Shown: positions 10,607 to 26,239, counted from the first letter of the stretch. The stretch is 64,000 nucleotides of DNA from Erythrocercus mccallii (GCA_013397435.1 VZRG01000007.1:1799576-1863575); one strand, 5' to 3'. Numbers and translations are program-made. Notes: generated from the letters alone by a model not told the origin.

Positions 10607-13600
10607 TGAGAATTTGTTTTTTTTAATTACATGGAAATAGGAAGTAGAAATCTGATTTCTTGCAATGTGATTTCTGCCCTATTGGATTTCCTATTACATG
10701 GATAGATTGGAAAACACTGTTAAAAATTTAAAAATATAATACCACTTTCCTTTGGCTAGGGAGATGTGTTAAACATTATCCCAGTTAATGTTTGAGACTA
10801 TATTAAAGTTCTTTCATTAGTTAATGCAGCATCAATTTTCCTCTAAAACTATTTCAGAAAGCCTTGCAAAGATTGACAGGACAAATTGGGTGGCAACTGT
10901 GACCCTATTCACAAATCTCAAAAGAAGCTAAATCCCTAGTCACAGGTCTTCCTACCTATGCTTTTGTTCTGTACTTTTGGCTGCATGCAGAATTTGGCAA
11001 AATTAGATCAAGGCATCAAATATGTTTGATGATATTTTATTTAATGCTCCAAAACAACTTATTAAATAAAGAAACCCCAAATTATAAAGCACCCCAAATC
11101 AGACTCAAGGTCCATAATTTCTCTATTTACTCCATTTCTTGTGAAAGAAATACAACTTTCCTCAATGCCAGCACTTTAAGAATGAAGAAGTGCTCATTCA
11201 CAAAGACTCATGAGATACTGAGACTTCTTCACAGCTACTTAGCTACTTTGATCAAGGTAGTGCCTGGAGTTACTAAAAAAATCTCTGCTTTCTGGCACGG
11301 TAAAATAACAACGATCAAAACAAAGCAGAACACCAAAGTGCTTTCCAGAAAAATGTTTACCATACAGTGAACAAAAACCATGGCAATATGTTTCTCCTCC
11401 TAAATTACAAATTTAACATGTACAGATATTTTTAAATCACTACTGATCTCTTAACGATTGACTCTTCAAAGCCTGTACAGAATATTTTGGTGGGATTAAA
11501 GATATAAAAGTTCTGTTCAACTGACAGGCATCAACCTTAGGTGAAATTTTCTCACTTTGTTATCTCTCCTCCATTTTTTCATCTGCTTAAATTGTCTGTT
11601 TAGACTAAATGAACTTTAGGGAAAAGATCCTCACCGTTAGCATTCTTTTCTTACCCCATAGTTTGGACCTCAGATCTGATATGCTAGTAGTATAGTAATA
11701 GATAGTAATAACCATATGCTGAGCGTCTAGCATCTAAAAATATCAGAGATACATCAAAGCATCTTTGGCTGGCCCAAATTATTCCACATCTATAGTTTCA
11801 CTTATAGCTATTAGTCATGGGTACTAAAATACCATTATGGGAAACATAAGCCCATAAACAGTGTATTGTTTATGTATTTTAACAGCAAAAAGAGAATGTT
11901 TCCTTCTAACAAAGCAAGGGATAAGGCTCAAAATCATACCAAGAATAAAGCCTCACTTTGTTATTACTCTCAAAAAAATGCATATATATATATAAATTTC
12001 TTCAGAAAATCCTAATCTACTTTTTCAGTAGTTCCATATGCTGTCAATGTGATAACATGTTAAATTTGCCATTGGGGTCTTTGCAGCTTGAGCCTCAGTG
12101 GAACTAAGTTAGCTGAGCTCATGTTAGAGATGCATTGCTACACCTCAGATTGTCACCAAAAAAAAAGCCACGGCCTGGCACAGAAGTCAAAAGATTGTCT
12201 CCTCTTTTGTGTTTTCGTACAATGAGGCAGAGAGCCAAAGGTATCATGTTTGAGCACTGCCTTCAGGCACTACACCCCAGCTGTAAAGACATGGGCAGCT
12301 CTGCCCTGAAGTCCGCTGCAGCCAAACTGACACTGCCTTTACTCCCTTTTTCAAAAGGCAATGCACCTGCCACAAAGGAAAAAAAAAACAAACCCTAATA
12401 CAGATACAGATGTACAATACGTATACAATACTGTGTACTTATTCATATTCTAGAAGCACATGGTGAAGGAAAATCAATCTTAGGTTTCTCTTGCCTGCTT
12501 AGTTTCCATGGCATTGAGCCTGAATCCTCTTGTTATCAAGTGATGTCAATGGTTGAAAGAGAAAAAATACTTTTGCAAGGAGATGTGGAACTTTTTCCTT
12601 TTTTTCTTCACATTACATACAGTGTATATATGGCAATGAAGTATCAAAGCAGTAAGAGTGTTTTGTCAAGGTATATTTTAAACTCAATTCTTGGGTAAAG
12701 GACAAGAACTTTACTCTTATTTTTATATGCCTGCCAGAAACTCTTCAAATAAATCTGTGTGGAAGTATTCCCTAAAGTAGTGAGAATGATTTGCCAAGTT
12801 CTGAGTGCAATATACACTGAAGATATATAAAAACACTTGGTACTTTAATTTTTTTCCTGAATTTCAAAGCACAGCTATTTTCCCTATTTTTATCCCAATA
12901 TAATATTTCTACTATAAAAATTGTAGTTATTATAATGGTGGTATTTACTACTAATTTTTCTAACTCTTGTGCAAATGTCTATAAATATGTGCCTTTGTCA
13001 TAATTTTCTGTCTAATGAGAAACAAATGTGACAAGTGAAATGAAAAAGAAGTAGAGACAAAATTTAAAAATAAAGAAAAACAAAAGAATATATAATATAT
13101 ATAAATATATGTAATACAATGACTATGGCTAAAAGTCGTCTTGTGTCCCCAAGTGTATGTGTGTGTCCTCCTGCTTTTTTTTTTATTCAGAAGGAAATTT
13201 GTTTTTTTCTCTTGCTATTAAATTAATTTTTTTATACAAGCTAGTTGTTGCTTGAGATGATAATTTTGTGACTACTGTACAAAACAGTTCTGTGCAGTTT
13301 CAACTAACTTGCATTAGTTACCATATACACAGAAGAAAACACTAAAGCATGTGAATATTTTATGAACTTAGATAAGGCCTCCAAATACACTACACAATTA
13401 TTTTCTTAAGAGTGTAAATAGGATGATTTTTCAAGAACTTAACAATGTTAATGGGTTTTTTGGCTGATTATTTTCAACCAAATTTTCTTTCATTGATTCT
13501 CCAAATTTCAAAAAGATAATTCATTTAAAAACTAAATGGGAACATTTTTGTATTTGCTATGTTTTTACTATTAAGGTGGACAAAGGAGAAAATGAACATA

Positions 13601-16099
13601 TTTATAGTATACTTTGAAATTCAGTTTTAAACTTATGCATTCCAACCACAGTTTGCAAAATAAATCCTACTGAACAGTACATAGTAGGCTCCTTTAGGAG
13701 CTCCTTTAGGACTGCTACCAGTGCCAGAGAGAACTAAGACTGTAACCCAAGATAATCTTCATCTCAGACAAAAACTATTCTTTCCACAATCTATTCTGCA
13801 TTATAACTCCAAGAAGTCAATTACAATGCATGCTAAGACATGCAGTCTATTTCAAGAAGTATATTCCTAGGGAAAAAAAGAGATTCAGCATCAATAAAAA
13901 TACTGCTTTGATGACTTTACATGAGTTTTTACACTTTGAAAAGTTTTCATATGCATAGCTTTATATGATTCATTTACGATCATGAAAATTAAAATTCAAG
14001 AACCCTGCAACTATGAAATATATGCAACAAAATATTCCCTATGATCTACTATTCTCTGGCTATGGTATTTTAAAATAAATCAGGTAAATATATATGTATA
14101 ATTCAAATATTCTAAAGCAAGTCTGCTTCTTTGTATTTTATAATACTGATTTACAAGCCAGAAGCATTCCTTGCAATCGTAAATACATTTAGTTCTGTTC
14201 TTCATTTTGAAACTCATCATTTGATGTTGGATCTCAATGGGAACATTAAAGTATATAATTAAACTCTAAAACCAGGTACAGTAAAGAACTTAATTTACTT
14301 GAAAACAGCTAGCCTCTAGTAATGTTTTCACTGTTTATTAAAAAGGTAAATCACAAGAGCTCCAGGTCAATAAAAAAAGACAGCTCTGACTCTTGCACAG
14401 TAAATGGCCAAAACAGGTCTCAATCCTTATTACACTGCTGAACTTACTCATTATTTAATAAAAAGAACTACAGCAAAGAAAGAAATTGTATCGTGTCTTA
14501 CAACATTTACACTCAATTTGCTCAGTGAATAAATGATCTACAAAATGGACAAGACACTCTATTAAAACATTAAGGAAATTGATGACTAGCTGGAGTTTTG
14601 ATTTTAATGTTTACAGCTACATGAGAACAGGAAGATACACAGTTGACCTACAAAATACTGGCTTAGAAGTTATCTTTTTAATTTCTTTTTGAGCTGATGC
14701 CACCCAATTCAATCATTTTCTGGTATATAATATTTCCATGCCTTTAATATTTGGATGCTCTCAGAACATCCAATACTCAACACCAAATTCTTCTTTCTCA
14801 ATCATGTTCCATATCCTTTATTCACAAAATCACTCTCAAATGCATATTCTTTACTTCTTCCAATCATGGAGCTTGTATTTATATTGAACTCTCAAAGTGA
14901 GCTGCGTAGACAATGATTAAGGAGTAGGGAGCATGGACCATTTCAAGATTCTGTGCTCAGTTAAGTCTCATACAGTAAAAATCTCACAATTGTCATTGAA
15001 ACTTCTGCAGTTGACTGTAAAGAGCAGAAAGTGCAAGACTGAGACAGACCTGGCCATGGGACACTCACATTTATTATAGAGTAATCTCACTATTGCCTAA
15101 GGGCAAAAAATGTGTGTCGCTAAAACCCGTTTCTAATAGATGTGTAGTCCTTTCTTGCAACTGTGAGTCTGTTGTTGCTGCTAATTCCATCTCAGTGTAC
15201 GAATTCATTTTATGGAAACAGAAACTGAAGTGAGTTGCTACTTTCAGCCATTGTATTTCTATTCAAAATGATGAGTTAATAGAGGAAAATTCTTTAGCAT
15301 AAATGATAGCAGAACAACTTTGCACATTTGTACAGTTCAGTTTCACTGTTTTATTTCTAAATTAATCGGAGATTAATATCCTGCGTTTAGTAAAACAAAG
15401 GAAAAGCAGACCACTGGAACTTGATTGTGGACAAATAATTCAAAATAAGTAATTCAGTCAAATATATTTTTTCCTCTCCTGCCTAACATCCAACATATCT
15501 CAGACTATGGATACCTCTACTGTACTCCTTACTCAATGACATTTTGCACATTGTGATGTAAGAAAGTCTTTGGATTCCAAACTTGCAAGCCATAAAATCT
15601 GAGCCCCAAACTCTATCATGGCTAGACCAAGTGTGAATTTCCTGATGGCTGAATCCAGTGTTTTCTATCCTATGTATTTATTTTACTGTGTTCAATTTAA
15701 AAGCCCCACTCATACTCAAGGTCACAAGTCAAAACTTTATTTTCAGATGATCTACATTCATTAGCTTCTGCCTTGGTTCACTGAAAGTCTAATAATTTTA
15801 TATGTAAACAGTCTCAAGTGATTAAGATGCTACTGTAAAAGGGCATACAGTTACCAATTTTAAGTGAATGAGCACTGTATTTGAAAAACAATTAGCAAAA
15901 ATGTAGGGATTGATGATACTGCATCAGCATCACTTGCAACACTGCTTACACTCTGGGAAAGAAAATCCCAGAAGAAGTCCAGATACAGCAATATGAAATG
16001 CTTAACTTGCATTATATTACACATATAAAGTGAGCTACTTCCCTGAGAGGGAGTAAAACCATTTTTGTTGTTCTCCATGACAAGTACATCAGGTAGCCA

Positions 16100-16165
16100 C
16101 AAAATCACAAAGGTTCAAAGGGATCTCTAGATTTCACCTAGTACAACCCACATGCCCAGAATTTG
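16100..16165 (-). mobile_element. CR1 LINE, short 3' tail fragment
   Basis: The plus strand reads aatcacaaaggttcaaaggg, then atctctagatttcacctagt and acaacccacatgccca. This is the reverse complement of the conserved avian CR1 3' end, diverged but recognisable. The fragment is short and old. Confidence 0.6.
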
Positions 16166-16366
16166 TGTACATTTAATTCTGCCAGAAGCAGTAAGTTTCA
16201 GTTAACTTGGTTTTCACCTTTTTTCCTTAACTTAACAAGGAAACAGAAGAGTTACTTTATCGGCAAGTGATTTTCCTTGTGTTTATCAGGCTGCACTTTC
16301 CAAGGTCAGTGATATATTGTGTCTTCCTACAGCCACACCTGACTTATCTATAACTTCTATTAGGGC

Positions 16367-16654
16367 TTACAGTTCAAGAGTTTCAGTGTTGCAGAGCTTA
16401 AGACCTTCAAATTCCCCACTTGCCAGAAGAGTCTCTCCAGCAGGAGTTTTCTTATGGTATCTCACCTGTGTGACTGGCTGTTCCACCCCTAGGAATTGTA
16501 CCATGCTTTTCAGGTTTCCCTGCTCAGCCAGTGCCAGCAACTCAGTTTCCTGAACTTTGGATAATTCTCCATCACTAAAAGCTAAAAAAATACTGTAAGA
16601 TGACAGTTTCTTCTCAGGAAGACTGTAAGGCATCTGCTTACATCCAGTTAACAA
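16367..16654 (-). pseudogene. Protein-like open frame of unknown origin, possible gene remnant
   Basis: A 95-codon minus-strand frame with mixed, non-repetitive composition: it contains SDGELSKVQETELLALAEQG, NLKSMVQFLGVEQP and KKTPAGETLLASGEFEGLK. It ends at a TAA, but the same frame continues after that stop for about 27 more sense codons (ALIEVIDKSGVAVGR...). This is what a processed gene copy with a nonsense mutation could look like. I do not recognise the parent protein. No poly-A tail or target duplication was found, a diverged CR1 tail lies about 200 bp away, and an open frame of this length can occur by chance. Function is unknown. Confidence 0.3.
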
Positions 16655-19158
16655 AGATTAACATGCAGCAGGTTCAATACTTACAATCACGAAGTACGTT
16701 ACTCTTATAATTTCAGTTCTTGATCCATGACAACTGATTTACTTTTTCTGAACTAAGGGGTTAATGTCATTTAAGTTTTCAAGCTCTAAAGTAAATATTG
16801 TTACTTCTTCATTTCTTTAAATAATTTTTTAGCATTTGTCTCTAAATTTACAGGCTCCTGACAGAGAAAAAAGTTAAATCTGTTGCTTAATAGAAGAGTC
16901 AGATAAAGTAAGGAAAGGACATGGCATTTTTGGTTAATCAGTTTGAAATGTATGGAAGGCTCAAAATGTTATAAGATTGTATCTCCAAGAAAAGTTTCGC
17001 CACAGTCTGTCAAATTCTATTTTTTTTCCCAAAAATAAAGGGAGTAAGAACATACATGTAGCTTTTGTTTCAGATGGGAGCATTTTTATTTTTGGGACCA
17101 TTTACCTGTTATTAGAGGCAGCCAAACTATGTTTGAAAATTATTTGAAAAAAACATTTTCAGTCTTCAAACAATACAAGATTTTTTTGAGATGATGCAAT
17201 TAATGAAATTATTTTTCAACAATAATTTTCAAAAACCTGTATCTGATTCTTAAAATAATTCAACCAGCTCTGTATGTTAGTGACTGTCACTACAACAAAT
17301 ATGCATATTCACACAATGGATGAAATTTCATAGCCCCTACTTAGGCTATAACTGATTATGTTTAATTAGGAAAGGGAGGATAACACTCAAGATTGTTCCA
17401 AGTAGGTAAGAAATACATCCAAGTGTGTATAGGCAACATACTCCAGCTTTGTAAGATGCTGCTATTCAACCATGAAGCAATGAATGCTACACTTGAATAA
17501 AAGGGGAAAATGCTTTCTTAAAACTCAGATGTGAAGAAGTAAATTTTATTGCTTAAAACTGCCACATTCCATTTTTTAAAGTGTTCTTCCTTTATGCTGG
17601 AACAAGGCATTCAGAGAAATTTTCCCTACAGATCTGGCTGTGATGAATCTGGTGTTTGAAAGCTATTTTTCACCCTTTATCCAGACAACATTGTTTAGAA
17701 CAAATCAAGTAAGTAAAGCACGTAGCAGACGTGGTCTTGGCTTGCTACACTGGCATACAAACTAATATGTAACATGATAGCCACATCTTGGATTATATAT
17801 ATCCACACATGGATTTGGTTTGTAAAAGAAAATTGTTTCCTTTTGGGTTTAGCAAGTTGTTGTTGCAGGTATATGGGAGAAAGACTTTATAGATATGGGA
17901 GAAGACTTTATCAAAACAGAAAAATTCCAACTAAGGTAACAAGTAATGGACACATAGGCTTTTCTGAACTCTTTTTGTCCATGTGGAAACATCCTAAAAC
18001 AAAACAAAAAAAATCAATACAAATGCAGATACTATTGTCAGTATATTTTAAAATATAAGTCTTCGGTAGAAGAAATTCATGAAGAGGTTATAGACCAGCC
18101 AATTCATGTTCAGTTTGTGTATTCAATAGCTTGTGCAGTCAGTGCTGTTCTTCTTGTTCTAACATTTTCCCTAGTGAAAGTGTTGCTGAACCAGCAGATC
18201 ATCTCAAGTCAGATTCTGGACTCCTGACTTTCTAAGGATGTTCTATCAGAAACCATGTTTTCTCATCACTAATACCAGAGAAAGATTAGTTCCACCTTTT
18301 TAACAAAGACAACTGAGTCATCAATTGCAATGCATCAATTATCTTTTAAGGAAAGAAAATCTAAACATACATTTCACTTTTTCACCTTCGATGAGGCAAA
18401 ATAAATTCTGAAATAATTGTCAGGGAGTCAGCACATAAGTACTTACAGAAATGTGTCTTTGATGTTCAAAAGTATTAAGAGAATAATCTGATTCTCTGTC
18501 AGAAATCAATGGGAGAAAAAAAAGCCATTTTATGTAAATATTAAAAATTGTAATCAGGTTCTTATGCATTTACATCAATTTGAGAACTGCTGACTAACTA
18601 CTGTTATCCAAATAGATGTTTTAATAACAAATACAATTCATTACAAAGTGCCATCTTATGAGTCAATGGAGGACCCATCCATATTAAAAAAATACCCCTC
18701 CTAGACTATATCCACTGCTTTTTTTCTGCTTATGAAATCCTAGTCTTGAATAAACTCATTGTATACTATTTGACTGCAATAAGATAATTTAATTTAAAAA
18801 AATTACAAACTCTGTTTACAAGCTACTAAGTATTTGTTCAAAAAATCATACTCAACTTCTACAGAAGTTATTACAGAAATTATTTTTAACCTTTAATTTT
18901 TACTTATAGATCACAGCCCATTAATTTCTGGGGAGTTTCATCAAAATGTAAGAATTGCTAGTTGAAAATTTAACATCATCAAGGCAGAGCTGTAGATACA
19001 AGAAATGCATAAAATATTTAATGTGAAGCAAATGAAGATGAGCTATCATTTATACATAGTTACATATAAGGAGAAAACAATTGCTTACTGATTAAAAATT
19101 CTTCTCTTGTAACAAATGGCTCACACTAATTTTCCCAACAAAACCAAAAAGTGAGTTG

Positions 19159-19200
19159 CTCTGATGAGTAATAAAGTATTACTCTGATGAGTAATAAAGG
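19159..19200. repeat. 23-bp tandem duplication
   Basis: The segment ctctgatgagtaataaag occurs at 19159 and again at 19182, separated by tatta. Two copies, near identical. Confidence 0.9.
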
Positions 19201-22200
19201 TATTTTTATACAATCTGTGTGTTCCTTTTAATTTTCATTTTCAAGTCAAACAAGCAAACACAAACAATGTCAACAAATGGTATACATTATATTCATGAAC
19301 AATGAAAATTTTACATGCAATGCTGTCCAGGTGTAGTTGTCTGTGTAGGTGTACATATCTGTGTTTGCATTTTGGTAAATATGGAATTATTCTGGTCCAA
19401 CATTACTGCTTTAGGTAAGTAGCTCTGTATCACTGGTAGCTTGAAACTGAGTAGATTGGTGCACATTAACAGGCTTTGGAGAATGATTCAAAATAATACT
19501 CTCTTATAATTTCTAAACTTTGTTGAAAAGCACCAATTCAGTGCATTCTAGCAGATATAGTCTGTACAATGCTGCTTCATGTTTTTCTTTTTTCAGCCTG
19601 TGGGGTTCTTTGCCAGGGCTGTGTTTACTTCTCTGTACTTGTGCTTGCCTGAGCCACTGCATTAAATAACAGAAAGACTGTCCCTAGTGTTTTATAGGAG
19701 ATATATCTGGTTAGAAATCAAATCCCAAGGAGAGAAGACACCCAAACTACATATCCTAAAACTTCTCAAGAAGAAATCCTGAGTTTTTGGAGGAGGAGGA
19801 AAAATAAGGATATAAAACCATTTGTATTAATAGCTTTCATTTTGGAGTGCAATATGGACATTTTTGTTTATTTTTTTGATGAATGACTGTAAACTCCGAT
19901 AGAAATCAGGCTCCAGTCTTATTGTTGTATGAAGGCAATATTTCTCTCTTCACACAACTGAGCTTCAGTGGAAAACCAGGCTTACTTGCAACAAGCAGTA
20001 AACACAAGGAGAATGAAAGATAAAAGGTAAAATATAGGCAGGGGAATTTTTTTATTATTTTCAGGATGCTTTAAGGATTTTGCAAGACATGTATGATAAT
20101 GAGGCAAGCATTTTGCAGATAGAAAAACCCTCTGACACACTGCCTGTCCAAGTGAGTTAAAGGGTTTGCAAATGACTGGTATTGCTGCTAAACCTAAGAT
20201 GTCACATCATGTGGAACTCAACCAAAATTTTTTTTTGCTTAGCCTTGCAGACACCAAGCTCCTGTTGGGACAGTCCTGGGGAGTGAAGCTTCTTCAAAGG
20301 ATTATGCTTTCAGTGCAGAGCAATCTTCCATTTACCTCAAAAACTAGGAAGAAGACACTGTAGAGAAATACCTGGGCTTCTAAGAGCTTTTTAATAGTCT
20401 TTGAACTCTATGTTACAACAGTAGGGTGTTTCCCCATTACCTGATGGCTTTATGAAAAAATTCTTTATCTATATTGAAAATTATAGACTTACAACCTCTT
20501 AGGTCCCCAGTTCCTGTTGACTTTTAATTCTTACTCTTTTTTCTACTCCTCCCCAAAAAAATTCTTCACTGAATTTTCTAACATATTTAAGTAAATATAT
20601 TTTCAGCATTTTCTTTTTAAAGAAAGATGTGATAGGAGGTAAAACAAGCAAAACCAAAAAACTTCAATCCATATCCTTTCCACTAATTTATTTTAATAAG
20701 GATGGGTCCTTCTGGTAGTAACTTTTTCAGTCCTTAGAATTGTTTTCTTCCAAAGATCCTTGATCCTTCAGGGCACTGCTGTGCAGGCAGATGTAATTAA
20801 AGCCAAGGGGAGATCAAATGGACTGTACACTCTTTTCATTTAAAGGTGCTTAAACTGCTTTAGATGACCTTGTCTACACTGAAAAATTATTACAAGAAAA
20901 TCCCATCACAACCAAAGCTATTTCAGCTTCAGTAGCATCAGCATTGCTTTGAATTTTAGAGTAGATCACCCAGCAACAGCAGTACTTTCAAAAATATCTG
21001 CTGATATCCTATCATAGTATTCATGTTATGGCAAATTTTGTTTGTTTAATGCAAAATGGCCTCACCATAAACAACAATTCTTAGTCTCCAACTCCTATGG
21101 GCAAGTTTTATTCATCTTCCACTCTTTTAAGGAACAGCTCTGCATTTCTTCTTACCAGATGAAATAAACCACTTAATAATAGTGATATTTAAGTATGCCT
21201 TTACAGAGAGACAACAAATATATTGTCTCATTTCCCACAGCCAGCATTGTCCAAATTATCTATTCTTTCTTTTACAGGCTGTCTATACATTGATTTGGCA
21301 ACAGATTTAGAGTTGGTTCATACTGTAAGAGCTGCAAGATAAATTAAATTTAAAACAAAGACAGGATTTTCCAGGTTGTTTTTAACCTCAGTGAGAGAAA
21401 ACAGATTTCTTTTTACTTCTTCTAGATGTGTCACATATCTTCAGAGCATGCTGTACAGATCAGTTCTGTAGCCTGTTTTTTGCACAAGGGATGTGTGAAA
21501 GTGTGGTACCCAGTTTTGAGTTAATATTTGCAATATTAGCTCCTCATTGCCTGAGCTACTAATGGGAAAAATCTCCCTGAACTTAATGGGTATTTCTCAG
21601 CTAGTGAATATCCTTCATGTACAGAAAAGATTTCAGGGACAATCCTTTTTCATTGAACTTTTAGCAGTAAAATACAAAAGTGAAACAGTAAAACAATATA
21701 AAATAAATATACAACTTGAAAGAGAAAGTAGAAATACCTTGAAATAAAAAGAAACCTATTCTACCAAGACCAGCTCTGTTCTCCAAAGTGGATAGGAAGA
21801 AACATTTTACCTAAATGACTAAATAAATAATTACATAGCTCTCATCTCAGTTAAGACAATGCAAAGACATTTTGATCCCTGCTATCTGACTCTTTGAGAT
21901 GTTTTTCCTAAGAAAAACGGATGACTTTAGAATTTATCAAATATGCTGAATATAAATCTGTCATAATCTCAGTGCAACTCATGGAACTGTTATAGATCCC
22001 TAAGTATAAGTAGTGTTCAGGATTTTTTTTTCCTTCTGTCCCTTTTTTTCTTCACTGTCTACCAGCATAATGGGCCCTCTTGCCCTTTATGTTATATTGT
22101 TGTGTTAGTTGCTTTTCCTACTTCATGCTGAGAGGTGCCTAATTAGGAAGACCAGAGTCAGCTTCTAGACTATTGCTGTTTAATACTGTTAGTTTATCTG

Positions 22201-25200
22201 TTAATTAATGTGCTGCTCTGTGGAATCTAATTAGATTTTTTTACTGCAGAGATAAGTCAGTGAAATTACAAAGAAGTGCAAGAGGAGAAGGCTGGTGGGA
22301 GGCTCAGAAATATTTATTGCTGGAATTACTTATGTGTGATGTTCATGCATTAGTTAGTGTCTTGTCTTCTTCCACCCATGCCCATAACCTTATCAGGCTT
22401 TTGTCAGGAAGGATGTGGTTCATTTCCAGTAAACAATTCTTATTCTTGCCAGTGAGCTGCTTCTCGTCTCCATCTCTGCCATGTCCCTTTTTCTTTCCCT
22501 GCTTCTTCCTCAGTTTTACTAACAAAGCTATCTCTTTTTATGTGTTTGAAGTGTCTTAAAGTTAATTTATAACTTTTGTGAGGTCATACAAAAATGGCAC
22601 TTCAAAGAGACAATTTAACAGGGTGTATGGACTCACAAGAACTGAAGTCATAAGTCTTGTATTTCCTCACAACACTATACAAAAATTAAAAAAGAAATGT
22701 CAAAGACACTGGCCAAGCCAAGCTTCTTCAGAATTTAGCACTCGTTTTTCTGGTTGTCCTTTTACCAGTTGCCTCCCAGGGACCAGGAATGTTGAAAGGC
22801 TGGTGATTATGGCAAATAAATTAAGGTCCCACTGATCAGTAGTGCTCACAACTTTCAGGACTCAATAGGCAATTTCTCTGAAAGCAATTTATATTAACCT
22901 TGAAATTACTGAGAATTAATTTACTATGACCAGCAGAATTTGTGCTGTACTAGCTAGAAGATTCAAAGAACATGTCTGATCACATTATTTTCCTTTTTAT
23001 ATTTAGATATTAAAAATAAGGGTTTTCTCATGTTAAACTGAACTAAACCTATTTGTGCTATTTTTAAATAGTGCAAGGAACCATGTAATTAGTCTGATTC
23101 TTCTTGTACGCTGTTGCATATATCACAAATAACAATTTTAAATCTTTGTTAATATTCTTGTGAAGGAATTAGAACAATATCTAGAGGTTCCTTTTGACAT
23201 ACAAAGCTATGAAATGTCCAAAACTTAGAGGTATCTTACTTTTGTCATTAAAATTCATAAACACTTTAAATATGACAAGCACAAAAAATTAAATGGCATC
23301 AACAAAATGCAGTATTCTTGTAAGAGCAGTTTGGTATAGGTCTTTGGAATTCCTAAAGCATTTCATGTCAGAATATACACTATCATGATGAGCTGGGAAA
23401 TGGGGCATTAGTACATTTGAACTAACTGGAAAGTAACGTGTTTCGTGATACTTCTTTATTCTCCATCACTTAGACCTGGCTTTTCTTCTATCTTAAACAG
23501 ATTCCATTTCATGCAAAAAATAATAATACTGCAGATTCTAGAACATGGCCTAAAATGCAATTTCATCATTGCAATAGATCTTTATTACCAGTAGTATAAA
23601 AAGTTAAAACACTTGTCATGGGTGATTATATATTATTTTAAGCATTGGTTGGTTAATGAATTAGATCAATTTTCTAATAGTTTGATGGGGAAAAATAAGA
23701 TAGCAAGAAACTGGCACCACAGTCTTGTTGGATTTTCAGTGGCTTATGCTTCTGGAATATGCTAATAAATTCTATATGATTTTTTCTAAAAGTTATTTTT
23801 GCTCATTCCTGCCTACTAAGAGAGCTTATTTTTTTTCTTAAAGCTGAATTTTTTTAAACTACAAACTTCGTTCTGAAGCACAACTTTTTGATTAAAAAAA
23901 CATTAAAAAATTTTAAGGCAAAATAATGGAAAGTTATAAAAAATGAAAATAACCCCATCCCTTTGTAAAATCCAAACTATTATACCAAATATACTAGCTG
24001 ATTTCATAGAAGCAAAGAAAAAAGTTAATTTTTTATTATTTTTTACTTACATATGGAACATTTTATTTTGAATTTTAATTCTGATAAAATGTGGTCTTGT
24101 AAAACCAGCTGTAACTCATCTCACATCTCATTTTCTGATTAGAGAAACAAAAGTGCTTCTTGTGTAACAGAAAATTATGTGCTTTACTGCACATAATTTC
24201 TGTCTTCATGGGTGGCATGTAGCTTATTATGGAAAAATATTTTAAACATAACACCAATACAAAAGATAAAAATTACTTTTCAAAATATCTGACATGTAAG
24301 GTTTGGAAGCCTGGAAAAAAATGATTTTGATTTAGGTTCTTCTAATTAGCAGTGGTGTGGTGAGAGACATCTTTTTTATTCCTAATTTGAAGACCACATT
24401 TTTAATAGTACTGCAAATCCTCAAGATCCAGAATGACAGCTAGAAGGGTTTTCAAAATAATGAAGAGATACTCCCATCTATAAGATTAATAAAAAAGAAT
24501 CTCTAGACATCTGTGTGCCTTGTAGATGTATCCCTAAGTACTCTGATGTAAATAATTCCAAGAATCGTAATGAACAGTTTAACTTAGTCTAAAATAAATA
24601 TTGCTATCAAACACAATGATCTCATCAACTCCTCCAATAAACAACAAAATGCCTCCAAACCTCAGATCATCTTGCCTCAAATTCTAGCGGAAAATGATGT
24701 ACTTTTTATTCTGATGTGATATTAACATAGACAGGCTCACCTTGGGTGTAGCACATTTACAGAAACAGAAAAATTATTGACATTATTCTGTTCACCTCTT
24801 TCTGTCATTTTGCTTAACACAGTTATCCTATTTATGGATATCCTATAAATATTACCCTGGAATAACTTCTTCACAGATATTACATGGGACTTGCTGTCCT
24901 AGGAAGAAATCATTTGTCCTGCTGAAAAAATTATTCATGTTGTGAACTATGCTAAAACTTCCAAATTTTAGCACATTTACTTCCCTTCACTGATGGCCAT
25001 AAGTTTTGCCAGAATCTACAAAATTTCCCAGAGCAGGTGAATTTTTCCTGGCCCATTCCAATCACAGTTGCAATTTCAGAACTGCATGAATGCCTTGAGG
25101 TATTAGTCCAATTCTAAATGTCATTTTAGTAGTCAGGGGCTCAGTACAGCTGATATACAGGATGTTGGCACATCCCAAATGCTTTGTAGTGGGAAGCAGG

Positions 25201-26239
25201 TTGCCAGCTAAGCGCCAAAGAATGACAGAAAATTTTACTGTGCTCCAGCATTTTGCCCAGACTTCAGCCACATCTCAGGACTATGAGGTGTATTTCTCCT
25301 TTCCTACTTATTTTCACACACAGCTACACTATCCCTTTCTTATTTCTCTTGGCTACATAGACTTGTGCAAACCCATTCTATGGAAATTTGGTATGTAAAC
25401 TAGGGTATGCCTTAGAATCAGAAATACAAGACAATGAGCCCTTCCACAATCAGAGACAAAGCTGTCTGTCTCAAATTGTTGAACACATCTTTGTTTCCAC
25501 ACCTGCCATGGAATATACAGTGAAAGAATGATTTGAGTCCCTCTCTAACTGCTCCTCAGTATTCTGTATCCTTACAAAGCTAAACTTTGCATCCATTTAT
25601 GCATTTTAACATTTTGTGTCAGATTATTATCTCTGAGTACTTTTCAGAAACCAATATGCAAAGACTGGAGGCCCTAAAATAATATTTCAGAACAACTGTA
25701 ACGCGCAAGGGAAATTACTCTTGGCTGAAACATTTTATTTTATAACATTACTAAATTATCTATTGAATTTGTTGACTCCTCAAATAATTAAAAAAAAATA
25801 TCTTAATGTAATACTTGCATTTAGGTTCACAGATATTCTGATGCTGTGAGATTCACAAACCACCATGTACTCTGCAGTGTTATACAAATATTTTCTGACA
25901 GCAGGGAAAAGAATTCTAACCTATAACCCCATTCAAAGTAGATGACTGACAAACAAGACATTCATTAATAGAATAGGCTATATTATTAGACTGCAAAATA
26001 ATAAATGCATTATAAATTTATTCCGACTTACATCACTTACATTTTTCCATCCTACTGGTATGATAGATAGTACTAGATTAACATACTACTATAGATTACA
26101 TACTATATTGATTATCTGATCAGGGTGAATATCAGTAACAGACTAAGAAAAATCAGACAGAAGGAAGCACTTGCATCTTTGAAATCTTCCAAAGTTATCA
26201 CTTGAGTCTGTCTCCCCGTACTTGCCACCCCCAAATATC

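Noticed and set aside
11026..11370. 114-codon plus-strand open frame
   Set aside because: Lysine-, threonine- and asparagine-rich translation typical of AT-rich DNA; no recognisable motif, splice context or repeat.
12135..12398. 87-codon plus-strand frame in a locally GC-richer patch
   Set aside because: Contains two lysine runs from A homopolymers and no recognised similarity.
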